Source: an uncultured Bacteroidales bacterium
GTDB lineage: Bacteria; Bacteroidota; Bacteroidia; Bacteroidales; Muribaculaceae
DNA: 44,037 nucleotides
Direction of reading: 5' to 3'
Assembly: GCA_947175245.1 (NCBI GenBank)
Contig: CAMWLW010000010.1
Span: forward strand, 1-44,037
The position numbers and the translations under genes were made by a program. The notes beneath the pieces were generated by a model. That model saw only the letters and a program-made list of their open reading frames with translations. It ran no database searches and was not told the DNA's origin. This document shows, piece by piece, positions 7,598 through 16,557 of this stretch. The stretch's first letter is position 1. Each line of letters begins with the position of its first letter.

Positions 7598-8968
7598 ATG
7601 AAAAAATCAATTCTATATCTTTTCTCGACTGTAGCACTCTTCTCGTCGGCTGCATGCACCGAAATCGAGGACGGCTACGAAGACATCGACTCGTGGGAGA
7701 GCATTGAAAAGCCTAAGGTTTACACCCTCAACCACCCCTGTCTCATGCACTCACAGGATGACATCAACTATGTCAAGGCTCATCTGAGTGAATCACCCTG
7801 GGCCGAAGCCTACCAGAAACTCATCACCAACAGTTATGCCCAGCCTACATATAAGCCCACGGCTCTGCCTTATATCGCACGTCTCGACGCAACAAACTGG
7901 GCCGACGGCGGTGGCCGCTGGACTCAATATGGTGTTGAGGATAAATGGTTCCCGGGCGTTCAAAGTTCATGCGGTAACCTCATGCGCGACGCTGCCGCTG
8001 CCTACCAGCTCGCATTAAGATATGTCTTGTCAGATGATGCTGATTGTGCAGAGGCTGTTCGTAACATTTGTGAGAACTGGGCTACCGTCAACAAGGGTAT
8101 GATCTACGGTACCAAAGACCGCCTGAAAGGCGAACTTATTGACTCTAACGAGTTCCTTATCCTCATCCAGATCTACCAGATAGCTAACGCCGCCGAGCTG
8201 ATACGCAACTATAAAGATTGGGACAAAACCGCAGGTTTCAGACAGTTTGTCGATTGGCTTAAAGAATATTATTATCCCGAAGCTTCACGTTTCATCAAAA
8301 CAAAGAGCGGTAATCACTACTGGCTCAACTGGGACTTGGCAAGTATGACTGCATGCATCTCGATAGGCGTGCTCGATGACAATCAGGATATAATCAACGA
8401 GGCCACCATGCACTACATGACCGAACGCGGTCTTGGTTCAGGTAAACATTTGAATGCAATCCCCTATGTATATGATGATCCCGATGGTACAGGTATCAAA
8501 CTGGGCCAGTGTAACGAATCTGGCCGAGACCAGGGTCACGCTACCCTGTGTGCCGCATTGATGGGCATTTTTTGTCAGATGGCTTACAACATCGGAGAAG
8601 ACCTCTTTGCTTATGATGACTACCGTGCGGTAGCGATGGCCGAGTATATCGCTAAATACAATGCAACCACCGGCGGTAACGGAGTTTCATTTATGTTCTC
8701 AGAAAATTCACTGCCGTTCACCACTTATACTTTTGGCGACCACGGGACTATGACACATATTTCATCTGACGGTCGCGGATGTGTACGTCCGGGCTGGGAC
8801 ATTTGGGTAGGTTACTGTAACAAAGTAGGTCGTAAGGCTGTATATACCGAGGCCCTGATGAACGAGATGCGTCCCGACGGCGGTGGCGGTCACTATGGCC
8901 CCAACTCGGGTGGCTTTGACCAGACCGGTTTCTCGACCCTGATGTTCTACCGTCCTCCCCAGCAGTAA
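7598..8968 (+). CDS. Alginate-lyase-superfamily lipoprotein (PL38/PL5-like polysaccharide lyase)
   Basis: A 456-aa lipoprotein (lipobox SAAC, Cys20). It resembles the alginate lyase (alpha/alpha)-barrel superfamily (Pfam Alginate_lyase, PF05426). It has the N-terminal MHSQDDINYVKAHL segment common in this fold, a central SGNHYWLNWD motif (residues 238-246) with Asn, His and Trp at the presumed active-site cleft, and ESGRDQGH (307-314) with candidate catalytic Arg and His. Such enzymes cleave uronic-acid polysaccharides such as alginate or glucuronan by beta-elimination. The family PL38 contains both activities, so the substrate cannot be fixed here. It is the only degradative enzyme of PUL 1, and as a lipoprotein it should act at the surface or in the periplasm. 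Its codon usage is visibly less GC-rich than that of the preceding genes, which may reflect separate acquisition. Confidence 0.78.
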   Translation: MKKSILYLFSTVALFSSAACTEIEDGYEDIDSWESIEKPKVYTLNHPCLMHSQDDINYVKAHLSESPWAEAYQKLITNSYAQPTYKPTALPYIARLDATNWADGGGRWTQYGVEDKWFPGVQSSCGNLMRDAAAAYQLALRYVLSDDADCAEAVRNICENWATVNKGMIYGTKDRLKGELIDSNEFLILIQIYQIANAAELIRNYKDWDKTAGFRQFVDWLKEYYYPEASRFIKTKSGNHYWLNWDLASMTACISIGVLDDNQDIINEATMHYMTERGLGSGKHLNAIPYVYDDPDGTGIKLGQCNESGRDQGHATLCAALMGIFCQMAYNIGEDLFAYDDYRAVAMAEYIAKYNATTGGNGVSFMFSENSLPFTTYTFGDHGTMTHISSDGRGCVRPGWDIWVGYCNKVGRKAVYTEALMNEMRPDGGGGHYGPNSGGFDQTGFSTLMFYRPPQQ

Positions 8969-8991
8969 ATCGGGTTTCCAACCAAGATAAA

Positions 8992-9042
8992 GGCCCCGCA
9001 GCCATTGGTATCGCTTGATACCGGCTGCGGGGCCACCTTTTT
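8992..9042 (+). terminator. Strong rho-independent terminator of PUL 1
   Basis: A 12-bp perfect stem (8992-9003 with 9023-9034, GGCCCCGCAGCC) encloses a second 6-bp stem (9007-9012 with 9017-9022, GGTATC/GATACC). It is followed by a T-run at 9038-9042. It lies 23 bp after the lyase stop codon and separates PUL 1 from the convergent thioredoxin gene. Confidence 0.9.
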
Positions 9043-9064
9043 ATTTACTATCTACGCTTCAATA

Positions 9065-9382
9065 TTACATTTCGTCGCTTTTGGTGTACTGGTGGTCGTA
9101 GATCTTGCTCTCGAGCAGGTCGGCCTGCTGAACACCTACAGTGCGCCACACCGGCTCACCGTTTTTAAACAATATCAGTGTAGGTACCGACTGCACGCGA
9201 TAACGCTGGGCCAGCTCCTGGTTGCGGTCGATGTCGACCTTCAGGATAGTGGCTTTGTCGCCTACTTTCTCCTTCACTTGCTCCAGAATGGGAGCCTGCA
9301 TCTTGCACGGGCCACACCATGTGGCAAAGAAGTCGACCAATGTGGGAGTATTGCTTTTGATAATTTCGTCAAAGTTATCCAT
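9065..9382 (-). CDS. trxA: Thioredoxin
   Basis: A 105-aa cytoplasmic thioredoxin of standard length with no signal peptide. It has the WCGPC redox active site (Cys23 and Cys26), the buried Asp of VDFFATW, and the cis-proline loop SVPTLI (Pro67). It reduces protein disulfides and is itself reduced by thioredoxin reductase, which is not in this window. It is transcribed convergently to PUL 1 and lies downstream of polA on the same strand, separated from it by a hairpin terminator, so it probably has its own promoter. No clear TAnnTTTG element is visible in the short region upstream. Confidence 0.95.
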   Translation of the reverse strand: MDNFDEIIKSNTPTLVDFFATWCGPCKMQAPILEQVKEKVGDKATILKVDIDRNQELAQRYRVQSVPTLILFKNGEPVWRTVGVQQADLLESKIYDHQYTKSDEM

Positions 9383-9431
9383 AGTTTTTTAGTTTTAAAG
9401 GTTATTCAATTTCGTTTGTCATTAAAACACA

Positions 9432-9461
9432 TTGACCCGACTAAGTGTTTAGACGGGTCAA
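9432..9461 (-). terminator. Hairpin terminator after polA
   Basis: TTGACCCG (9432-9439) pairs with CGGGTCAA (9454-9461), and the stem continues inward as CTAA/TTAG (9441-9444 with 9449-9452) after one mismatch. Both flanks are T-rich in the outgoing direction (TGTGTTTT on the minus strand, CGTTTTT on the plus strand), so it could act both ways. It lies between the stop of polA and the start of trxA. Confidence 0.75.
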
Positions 9462-9487
9462 CGTTTTTATATGTAAATCTAAGTCAA

Positions 9488-12244
9488 TCAGTGGGCTTCG
9501 AGCCAGTTGGAGGCGACGCCCGATGACACCTCGAGCCTCACGCGGCCGTGATAGGCGTTCTCCATCAGTTCGGTCACGAGCCGTTGCAGTCGTGGCAGCT
9601 CGTCGGGCTTGACGTTGAACACAAGCTCGTCATGCACCTGCAGTATCATGGTCGATTTGAGCCCCTCACGCTTGATGGCGCGGTGAATATCGATCATGGC
9701 GCGCTTGATGATGTCGGCCGCCGAGCCCTGCAGCGGCGCGTTGACGGCATTGCGCTCGGCATATCCGCGCACCACGGCGTTGCGTGAATTGATATCGGGC
9801 AGCATGCGCTTGCGGCCCATCACTGTCGTCACGTAGCCCTGCGCCTGAGCCTTGGCGATGCAGTCGTCGATATACTCCCTGATGTGCGGATAGGTGGCGA
9901 AGTAGCCGTCAATCAACATCTTGGCTTCGGCACGCGGAATACCGAGCCGCTCGCTGAGTCCGAATGCCGAGATGCCGTATATGATGCCGAAATTGGCCGT
10001 CTTGGCGTGGCGGCGCTCAGTGTCGGTCACATCGTCAAACGCCTTGTGGTAGATGCGCGCGGCGGTGGCACGGTGTATGTCGGCACCCGAGTGGAAGGCC
10101 TCGAGCATGTCGGGGTCGCCGCTCATGTCGGCCATGAGGCGCAGTTCTATCTGCGAGTAGTCGGCCGACAGCATCAGGTCGCCCTCGTCGGGAATGAACG
10201 CGCGGCGTATCTCGCGGCCCAGGTCGGTGCGTATCGGTATGTTCTGCAGATTTGGATTGGCCGATGACAGGCGCCCGGTGGCGGTCACCGTCTGGTTGTA
10301 GGTGGTGTGTATCTTGCCTGTCGAGCGGTTGATGAGCTCAGGGAGCGCATTTATATATGTGGCGAGCAGCTTGCGCAGGCCGCGTATCTCGAGTATCAGA
10401 CCCACGATAGGATGGGCCGAGCGGTATTTCTCGAGAATTTCCTCGGTCGTTGAGTAGGCTCCGCGCTTGGTGCGCTTGGCTCTGGGGTCAATCTGCAAGT
10501 CCTCAAACAGCACCTCGCCCACCTGCATCGGCGACGATATGTTGAACTGCTTGCCGGCGAGTTCATAGACCTGCTGCTCGAGAGCCGACACCTGTTTGGT
10601 CAGTTCGACCGACATGCGGTTGAGCTCGGCGGTGTCGATGCGCACGCCGGTCCACTCCATGTCGGCGAGCACACACGCCATCGGCAGCTCGATGTCGTGA
10701 TATAGGCTCTCGAGCCCCTGCTCGGCGAGCTGGCGGCTGAGAATATCAAAGATGGGGAGCACGAGTGCCGCCTGTTCGCCTACGTTGACAGTCGTCAGAG
10801 GCATGTTCACTCGGCGCGCGGCATTGTCGTTGGCATAGTCGGCTGTCATGTAGCCGAGATATTGCATGGCCAGGTCGCTCAGGCGGTGACGTTTCTCGGG
10901 CTCGATGAGGTAGTGGGCAATCGCCACGTCGTCATAACGGGCGGTCAAGTCAATGCCCAAGCGGCGCAACAGCAGCATGTCGCGCTTGATGTCAAGGCTC
11001 ACGATGCGGGTCTCGGCCGACGTGAACAGCGGCTCGAGCACCGACAGCAACTCGCCGCGTTGTTCCGGGTCATCGGGCAACGGAATGTAGGTCGCCCGCT
11101 CGGTGGAGGTTGACAGTGCAATGCCACGCACGACGGCACTCATGGCCTCGGGGCCGTCGGCATGAACCGACAGGCCTGCAGGCTGCTTGGCCCACTCGGC
11201 GACGAGTCGTCCCACCTCGGCGATATCTGAGACGGTATCAATCGTCACGCCCGTCACGGCAATGGCGTTCACCGCGCCTGGCGTGGCGGTCTCCTCGCCG
11301 GGGATATCAAACAATGAACCCATCCCATTGTCAGCCGGCTTGGGAGCTGACGGTTCGGAAACTGCCGCTGACGTGCCGAGGCGCGACATGAAGCTCTTGA
11401 ACTCGAGCTCGCGGTAGAGGTCGCGCAGCGCGTCGACGTTCTCGGGACGGCGCTCGAGCGAGTCGATGGTCACATCGACGGGCACGTCGGTCTTGATGGT
11501 GGCGAGAAATTTGGAGAATTTTATCTGCTCGGCGTTATCGGCCACCTTGCGTTGCAAAGCGCCCTTGAGGTCGGCCACATGGTCTATGAGGTTCTCGACC
11601 GAGCCCCACTCGGCTATGAGCTTCGACGCGGTTTTCTCGCCTACTCCCGGGCAGCCGGGAATGTTGTCGCTCGCGTCGCCCTCGAGTGCCAGCAGGTCGA
11701 TGACCTGTAGCGTGTTGCTGATGCCGTAGCGCTCACACACTTCGCGCGGGCCGCGTATCTCATACTCGCGCCCCTTTGAGGCAGGGCGGTACATGAGTAT
11801 CCGGTCGGTCACGAGCTGACCGTAGTCCTTGTCGGGCGTCATCATATAGGTGGTGTACCCCTCGCGCTCGGCTTGCTTGGCAAGAGTGCCTATGACGTCG
11901 TCGGCCTCGAACCCCGGCACCTCGATGACGGGGATGTTGTAGGCCTCGATTATACGCTTTATATAAGGTACCGACCTGGTGATATCCTCGGGCTGGGCCT
12001 CGCGCTGGGCTTTATACTCGGGATAGGCCTCGTGGCGGAATGTAATGCCGTGGGGCGGGTCAAAGCACACGGCGATGTGGCTCGGATTCTCCTTGCGCAA
12101 AATCTCATCGAGCGTGTTGCAGAAGCCGAATATGGCCGACGTGTTCAAACCCTTGGAAGTGACGCGCGGAGCCCGTATCAGGGCATAGTATGCGCGGTAT
12201 ATCAGCGCATAGGCGTCGAGCAGAAATAGTTTCTTCTGATCCAT
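9488..12244 (-). CDS. polA: DNA polymerase I, with a degenerate proofreading domain
   Basis: A 918-aa family A DNA polymerase for Okazaki fragment maturation and repair. I chose the ATG at 12244 (MDQKKLFLLDAYALIYRAYY), which matches the family; an upstream Met in the same frame would run into the prenyl synthase gene. Domain order is a 5'-3' exonuclease (about 1-285, with GFEADDVIGT and TPDKDYGQLV), a 3'-5' exonuclease-like domain (about 330-500) and the polymerase domain (about 505-918). The polymerase has motif A DYSQIELRLMA, motif B RHAKTANFGIIYG and motif C QVHDELVF intact. The exonuclease-like domain lacks the DxE of Exo I (GLSVHADG near 357-364) and the Exo III Asp (VNVGEQA near 486-492). 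It should therefore not proofread, as in Taq polymerase. It starts 1 bp after the stop of the prenyl synthase gene. Confidence 0.96.
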   Translation of the reverse strand: MDQKKLFLLDAYALIYRAYYALIRAPRVTSKGLNTSAIFGFCNTLDEILRKENPSHIAVCFDPPHGITFRHEAYPEYKAQREAQPEDITRSVPYIKRIIEAYNIPVIEVPGFEADDVIGTLAKQAEREGYTTYMMTPDKDYGQLVTDRILMYRPASKGREYEIRGPREVCERYGISNTLQVIDLLALEGDASDNIPGCPGVGEKTASKLIAEWGSVENLIDHVADLKGALQRKVADNAEQIKFSKFLATIKTDVPVDVTIDSLERRPENVDALRDLYRELEFKSFMSRLGTSAAVSEPSAPKPADNGMGSLFDIPGEETATPGAVNAIAVTGVTIDTVSDIAEVGRLVAEWAKQPAGLSVHADGPEAMSAVVRGIALSTSTERATYIPLPDDPEQRGELLSVLEPLFTSAETRIVSLDIKRDMLLLRRLGIDLTARYDDVAIAHYLIEPEKRHRLSDLAMQYLGYMTADYANDNAARRVNMPLTTVNVGEQAALVLPIFDILSRQLAEQGLESLYHDIELPMACVLADMEWTGVRIDTAELNRMSVELTKQVSALEQQVYELAGKQFNISSPMQVGEVLFEDLQIDPRAKRTKRGAYSTTEEILEKYRSAHPIVGLILEIRGLRKLLATYINALPELINRSTGKIHTTYNQTVTATGRLSSANPNLQNIPIRTDLGREIRRAFIPDEGDLMLSADYSQIELRLMADMSGDPDMLEAFHSGADIHRATAARIYHKAFDDVTDTERRHAKTANFGIIYGISAFGLSERLGIPRAEAKMLIDGYFATYPHIREYIDDCIAKAQAQGYVTTVMGRKRMLPDINSRNAVVRGYAERNAVNAPLQGSAADIIKRAMIDIHRAIKREGLKSTMILQVHDELVFNVKPDELPRLQRLVTELMENAYHGRVRLEVSSGVASNWLEAH

Positions 12245-12245
12245 A

Positions 12246-13217
12246 TTATTTGTTACGCGAGATGACGTAGCGGAAGAGGGCGTCGAAGGCGTCGCGGTCG
12301 GGCCCGGCAGGGAAGTATTCGAGCTCGGGCAGTGACTCGCGGTAGAGTTGTTCCATGCGGTCATAGGCATACTCTATACCGCCGCCGGCCTTGGCATACT
12401 CTATGAGCTCGAGTATCTCGGCATCGGTGAGCTGCTCTTTGCGCGACAACTGCACCATCGGGGCCGACTCGTCGGGCTCGGCGAGCAGCACGTGAAGCAA
12501 CGGCAGGGTAATCTTGCCTTCGCGCAGGTCGTTGCCGGTGGGCTTGCCTATGAGCTCGTCATCAAAGTAGTCAAAGATGTCATCCTTGATCTGGAAGCAG
12601 AGGCCGAGCAGCTCGGCAAAGCGCGAGAGGTGACGCAGTGACTCGGCGTCGGCATCGACGGCGTATGCGCCCATCTCGACACAGGCCACGAAGAGCGAGG
12701 CGGTCTTGCGGTTGATGACGCCGAAATAGGCATCCTCGGTGAGCTGATGGAAACGCGCGTTGTAAATCTGGTCGATCTCGCCGAGCGACAGCAGCTTGCC
12801 AAGATTGGCTATACAGGCGATGGCACGGTGGTCGCCGGTCGAGATAGCCTCCTGGAGGGCCATCGACACGAAATAGTCGCCCACGAGCACGGCAATGTGG
12901 TTGTCCCAGATGCCGTTGATTGTAGCCACGCCGCGGCGTGTCTTGGTATCATCGACAACATCATCGTGTATAAGCGAGGCATTGTGAAGCAGCTCGACGG
13001 CCGAGGCCGAGGCGAGCGTGCGCTCGTTGACACTGCCAAGCAGGCGCGCCGCCAGCATCACGAGGATGGGACGTATCTGCTTGCCCTTGACCTTGAGATA
13101 ATTTTCGATAACACTGTTCATCAGCGCGTTTGACGTGTGAAGGCGTGATGAAATGCGTTCATTGAGAGCGCGCAGCTCGGGTGCTATCGTTGCTTGTATG
13201 TCGCTTAGCTGTGTCAT
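12246..13217 (-). CDS. Long-chain polyprenyl diphosphate synthase
   Basis: A 323-aa trans-isoprenyl diphosphate synthase that condenses isopentenyl diphosphate with an allylic primer. Both Asp-rich motifs are present: DDVVD (85-89) in LIHDDVVDDTKTRRG and DDIFD (212-216) in FQIKDDIFDYF. GKQIRP (45-50) and GKITLPLLH are also conserved. The residues 4-5 positions before the first motif are small (Ala80, Ser81) rather than aromatic, which in this family permits long chains. The product is therefore probably the octaprenyl or longer tail of menaquinone. It heads an operon with polA. A candidate -7 element on the minus strand (TATTTTTG, complement of 13243-13250) lies 26-33 bp before the start. Confidence 0.92.
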   Translation of the reverse strand: MTQLSDIQATIAPELRALNERISSRLHTSNALMNSVIENYLKVKGKQIRPILVMLAARLLGSVNERTLASASAVELLHNASLIHDDVVDDTKTRRGVATINGIWDNHIAVLVGDYFVSMALQEAISTGDHRAIACIANLGKLLSLGEIDQIYNARFHQLTEDAYFGVINRKTASLFVACVEMGAYAVDADAESLRHLSRFAELLGLCFQIKDDIFDYFDDELIGKPTGNDLREGKITLPLLHVLLAEPDESAPMVQLSRKEQLTDAEILELIEYAKAGGGIEYAYDRMEQLYRESLPELEYFPAGPDRDAFDALFRYVISRNK

Positions 13218-13242
13218 GATGATTTAACAGGGAGCGAAATTA

Positions 13243-13250
13243 CAAAAATA
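13243..13250 (-). promoter_or_regulatory. Candidate -7 element for the prenyl synthase-polA operon
   Basis: Read on the minus strand this is TATTTTTG, matching TAnnTTTG, 26 bp before the ATG. No good TTTG lies 19-21 bp further upstream, so only the -7 half is supported. Confidence 0.4.
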
Positions 13251-13306
13251 TTTTCAAACGAGGCCTAAAAATCGGTGCCGCATTACTTTATTTAACAAAA
13301 AAGATG

Positions 13307-13314
13307 TAATTTTG
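13307..13314 (+). promoter_or_regulatory. Candidate -7 element for the malic enzyme gene
   Basis: TAATTTTG matches TAnnTTTG and lies 94 bp before the malic enzyme ATG at 13409, in the divergent intergenic region. A matching -33 element is not clear. A leader of about 85 nt would follow. I saw no other regulatory structure in this 191-bp gap. Confidence 0.45.
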
Positions 13315-13408
13315 TTATGCTTATTGCATGGCATGCCGTTTAACCACGCGACATGTCTAAGTTTCAAAGGTACCGACACGACAATTCATATTCATTTCAT
13401 CATACACC

Positions 13409-15733
13409 ATGACAAAGAACCTAAAAAAATTGGCACTCGACTACCATCAGTATCCTGTGCCCGGTAAAATAGAGGTAATTCCGACCAAGCCTTACTCCTC
13501 ACAACAGGATCTGGCGCTGGCCTACTCACCCGGAGTGGCATTTCCCTGCCTTGAAATCAAGGATAACCCGGCCGATGTGTACAAATACACCGACAAAGGC
13601 AATCTCGTAGCGGTTATCTCCAACGGCACGGCCGTGCTGGGACTCGGTGACATAGGCGCCCTGGCCGGAAAGCCCGTCATGGAAGGCAAGGCACTGCTGT
13701 TTAAAATATTCGCCGGTCTCGACTGTTTTGATATCGAGGTCGACGAGAAAGACCCCGACAAATTCATCGCCATCGTCAAGGCGTTGGCTCCCACGTTCGG
13801 AGGCATCAACCTCGAGGATATCAAGGCGCCCGAGTGCTTCGAGATAGAGCGCCGTCTCAAAGAAGAGTGTGACATACCCATCATGCACGACGACCAGCAC
13901 GGCACGGCCATAATATCGGCAGCCGGATTGCTCAACGCCCTCGAGCTGCAGAATAAGAAGATAGAGGATGTGCGTCTGGTGGTCAACGGTGCCGGCGCCG
14001 CCGCCGTGTCATGCACCCGCCTGTACATCGCCCTGGGTATCAAGCCCGAGAATGTGGTGATGTGTGACAGCAAGGGTGTCATCACCACGCGCCGCGAAGG
14101 CCTCAACGAGCAGAAACGCGAGTTTGCCACCGACCGTGACATCACCACGCTCGCCGAGGCTATGGTTGATGCCGACGTGTTCCTGGGCCTGTCGGTCAAG
14201 GACGTCGTCACCCCCGAGATGCTTCAGTCTATGGCCGAGCGCCCCATCGTGTTCGCGCTCGCCAATCCCGACCCCGAGATTGCCTACGACGTGGCAATGG
14301 CATCGCGCCCCGACCTCATCTTCGCCACCGGCCGCTCGGACTACCCCAACCAGATTAACAATGTGCTCGGCTTCCCCTACATATTCCGCGGCGCGCTCGA
14401 CTGTGGCGCGTCGGTAATCAACGAGGAGATGAAACTGGCAGCCGTCAAAGCCATCGCACAGCTCGCCAAGAAGCCCGTGCCCTCGGTTGTCAATACCGCC
14501 TATGGCATGACCAACCTGCACTTCGGCCGCGACTACATCCTGCCCAAGCCCCTCGACCCGCGCCTGCTGCTCACTGTAGCCCCTGCTGTGGCACGCGGAG
14601 CGATGGAGAGCGGTGTGGCACGCCGCCCCATCACCGACTGGAATGAATATGAAGTGAAACTCAAGGCCCTCATGGGCAACGACAGCAAGACCATGCGCCA
14701 GATTACCGAGGTTGCCAAGCAGACACCCAAGCGCGTGGTATTCACCGAGGGTAACACCGACTCGATGCTGCGTGCAGCCGTGTCGGCCTACAAAGCCGGC
14801 ATCTGCTATCCCATCCTGCTCGGCAACGAGGAGATGATCGAGAAGCGCGCCAAGCGTCTCGGCGTGTCGCTCGAGGGCATCGAAATAGTCAACCTGCGTC
14901 ACGACCGCGAGTCAGACCGCCGCAAACGTTACGCGTCTAAGCTCGCCGAGCGTGCGGCCCGCCGTGGCATCACCTACCCCGAGGCCAAGGAGCGCATGTT
15001 CGACCGCTACCACTTCGGCATGATGATGGTCAACGAGCACGAGGCCGACGCCGTGATAGCCGGCACATACTCCGACAGCCAGGCCCCGGTGAACATCGCC
15101 CTCGACGTGGTAGGCATCAAGCCCGGATTCAAACACTTCGCCACCATGCACATCATGGACACCAAGCAGGGTACCTTCTTCATGTCTGACACGATGGCCA
15201 ACCAGAGCACCGACGAGGAGACGCTGTTTGACATCGCGCGCCTGACACGCCTCGGCGTCGAATACTTTGCCTGCGACCCCGTGATGGCGATGGTATCTTA
15301 CAGCAACTTCGGCTCAAGCAACACCGCCGAGAGCCGCATGGTGCACAATGTCGTGGCACGCCTGCAGGATATGTACCCCGGCCTCGCCATCGACGGCGAG
15401 ATGCAGCTCAACTATGTGTTCAACAAAGAGCTACGCGACAAGAACTACCCGTTCACACGCCTCAAGGGACGCGACGTCAACACCATCATATTCCCCAACC
15501 TGAGCGCCGCCACCACAGCCTACCGCATGCTGCTGCAGAACGGCGGATGTGAGGCTATAGGCCCGATCCAGATAGGTCTTAACAAACCCGTCCACTTCAT
15601 CAACGTCGACAGCCCTGTGCGCGACATCATCAACCTCACCACCATCGCCGTCCTTGACGCCGTGGTGGCCGAGAAGATTGAGAATGCACGCACACTGGCC
15701 GCCGCCAATCACATTGACTCAGACAAGTATTAA
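13409..15733 (+). CDS. maeB: NADP-dependent malic enzyme with C-terminal phosphotransacetylase-like domain (MaeB type)
   Basis: A 774-aa cytoplasmic fusion enzyme converting malate to pyruvate and CO2 with reduction of NAD(P). The N-terminal malic domain (about 15-160) has the conserved [18 protein letters not shown] stretch and the metal-binding [20 protein letters not shown] (160-167) leads into the NAD(P)-binding domain with the GAGAAA dinucleotide motif (194-199). The region after about residue 430 ([17 protein letters not shown] and [14 protein letters not shown]) is the phosphate acetyltransferase-like module. In MaeB proteins that module is usually regulatory rather than catalytic. Length is normal for the fusion. 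trmB starts 4 bp after its stop, so the two are probably co-transcribed. Confidence 0.95.
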   Translation: MTKNLKKLALDYHQYPVPGKIEVIPTKPYSSQQDLALAYSPGVAFPCLEIKDNPADVYKYTDKGNLVAVISNGTAVLGLGDIGALAGKPVMEGKALLFKIFAGLDCFDIEVDEKDPDKFIAIVKALAPTFGGINLEDIKAPECFEIERRLKEECDIPIMHDDQHGTAIISAAGLLNALELQNKKIEDVRLVVNGAGAAAVSCTRLYIALGIKPENVVMCDSKGVITTRREGLNEQKREFATDRDITTLAEAMVDADVFLGLSVKDVVTPEMLQSMAERPIVFALANPDPEIAYDVAMASRPDLIFATGRSDYPNQINNVLGFPYIFRGALDCGASVINEEMKLAAVKAIAQLAKKPVPSVVNTAYGMTNLHFGRDYILPKPLDPRLLLTVAPAVARGAMESGVARRPITDWNEYEVKLKALMGNDSKTMRQITEVAKQTPKRVVFTEGNTDSMLRAAVSAYKAGICYPILLGNEEMIEKRAKRLGVSLEGIEIVNLRHDRESDRRKRYASKLAERAARRGITYPEAKERMFDRYHFGMMMVNEHEADAVIAGTYSDSQAPVNIALDVVGIKPGFKHFATMHIMDTKQGTFFMSDTMANQSTDEETLFDIARLTRLGVEYFACDPVMAMVSYSNFGSSNTAESRMVHNVVARLQDMYPGLAIDGEMQLNYVFNKELRDKNYPFTRLKGRDVNTIIFPNLSAATTAYRMLLQNGGCEAIGPIQIGLNKPVHFINVDSPVRDIINLTTIAVLDAVVAEKIENARTLAAANHIDSDKY

Positions 15734-15737
15734 TAAG

Positions 15738-16478
15738 ATGGGAAAGAACAAACTGCGCAAGTTTGCCGAGATGGAGCAAATCCCTCTCGTGTTCCAGTAC
15801 CCGTTCGCACGCCTTCAGAACGAGCCGTTCCCGCTCAAAGGCGCCTGGCACCGCGAGTTTTTCAAGAACGATAACCCTATCGTCCTTGAGCTCGGGTGTG
15901 GCAAGGGCGAATACACTGTAGGGCTGGCCCGACGTTTCCCCGACAAGAATTTCATCGGCATCGACATCAAGGGCGCGCGCATGTACACCGGCGCGAGCGA
16001 CGCCCACCGCTCGGAGCTGCCCAACGTAGCCTTCGTGCGCACGTCGATCGAACTGCTCGAGTCGTTTTTTGCCCCCGGCGAGGTGTCTGAGATATGGATT
16101 ACATTCCCCGACCCCCAGATGAAAAAGGTGAACAAACGCCTCACCGGCACGCGCATGAACAACACCTACCGCAAGGTGCTCGTCGACGGCGGCACGGTGC
16201 ATCTCAAGACCGACAGCCCCTTCCTGTACACCTACACCCGACTCATGGTCGACCTCAACCGCCTCAACAAGATAACCGACACAGCCGACCTGTATAACAG
16301 CGACTTCCCGGTATCAGACATCCTTGACATCAAGACCCACTACGAGCGTCAATGGCTGTCGCGCGGCATGACCATCAAATACCTCAGCTACAACCTCGAC
16401 CACACTACCCCACTCCAGGAACCCCAAGACAAGATCGAGCACGACACCTACCGCAGCTACACCCGCCACACCCTCTGA
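15738..16478 (+). CDS. trmB: tRNA (guanine-N7-)-methyltransferase
   Basis: A 246-aa SAM-dependent enzyme forming m7G46 in the tRNA variable loop. I chose the ATG at 15738 ([14 protein letters not shown]), just after the malic enzyme stop; an in-frame Met at 15654 would lie inside that gene. The SAM-binding motif ELGCGKGEY is at 51-59, the ribose-binding acidic residue is in GIDIKGARM (Asp76), and the family signature [17 protein letters not shown] starts at about 121. Further C-terminal conserved elements, [12 protein letters not shown] and [17 protein letters not shown], are present. It is followed by a strong symmetric hairpin at 16496-16544. Confidence 0.95.
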   Translation: MGKNKLRKFAEMEQIPLVFQYPFARLQNEPFPLKGAWHREFFKNDNPIVLELGCGKGEYTVGLARRFPDKNFIGIDIKGARMYTGASDAHRSELPNVAFVRTSIELLESFFAPGEVSEIWITFPDPQMKKVNKRLTGTRMNNTYRKVLVDGGTVHLKTDSPFLYTYTRLMVDLNRLNKITDTADLYNSDFPVSDILDIKTHYERQWLSRGMTIKYLSYNLDHTTPLQEPQDKIEHDTYRSYTRHTL

Positions 16479-16495
16479 CTCAAATAACAAGAGCC

Positions 16496-16544
16496 TATAT
16501 CAAAACAAGCTGCCCGCAATGTGCGGGCAGCTTGTTTTGATATA
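16496..16544. terminator. 23-bp perfect hairpin, probable bidirectional terminator
   Basis: Arms 16496-16518 and 16522-16544 are perfectly complementary over 23 bp around an ATG triloop. The inner 13 bp are GC-rich (CAAGCTGCCCGCA) and are followed in both directions by TTTT embedded in the outer stem. It can therefore terminate both trmB (plus strand) and the convergent HNH gene (minus strand). It also marks the left border of the AT-richer defence cassette. Confidence 0.88.
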
Positions 16545-16557
16545 GAAAATACCTGAT

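Noticed and set aside
12245-12370. N-terminal extension of polA to an upstream Met
   Set aside because: The extra 42 residues are low-complexity Ser/Thr/Pro and overlap the end of the prenyl synthase gene; the MDQKKLFLLD start at 12244 fits the family.
14009-14902. 297-codon minus-strand open frame inside the malic enzyme gene
   Set aside because: Shadow of a well-conserved gene with strong GC3 bias.
15654-15737. Longer start for trmB
   Set aside because: The extension lies inside the malic enzyme gene and is basic nonsense; [14 protein letters not shown] at 15738 matches TrmB proteins.
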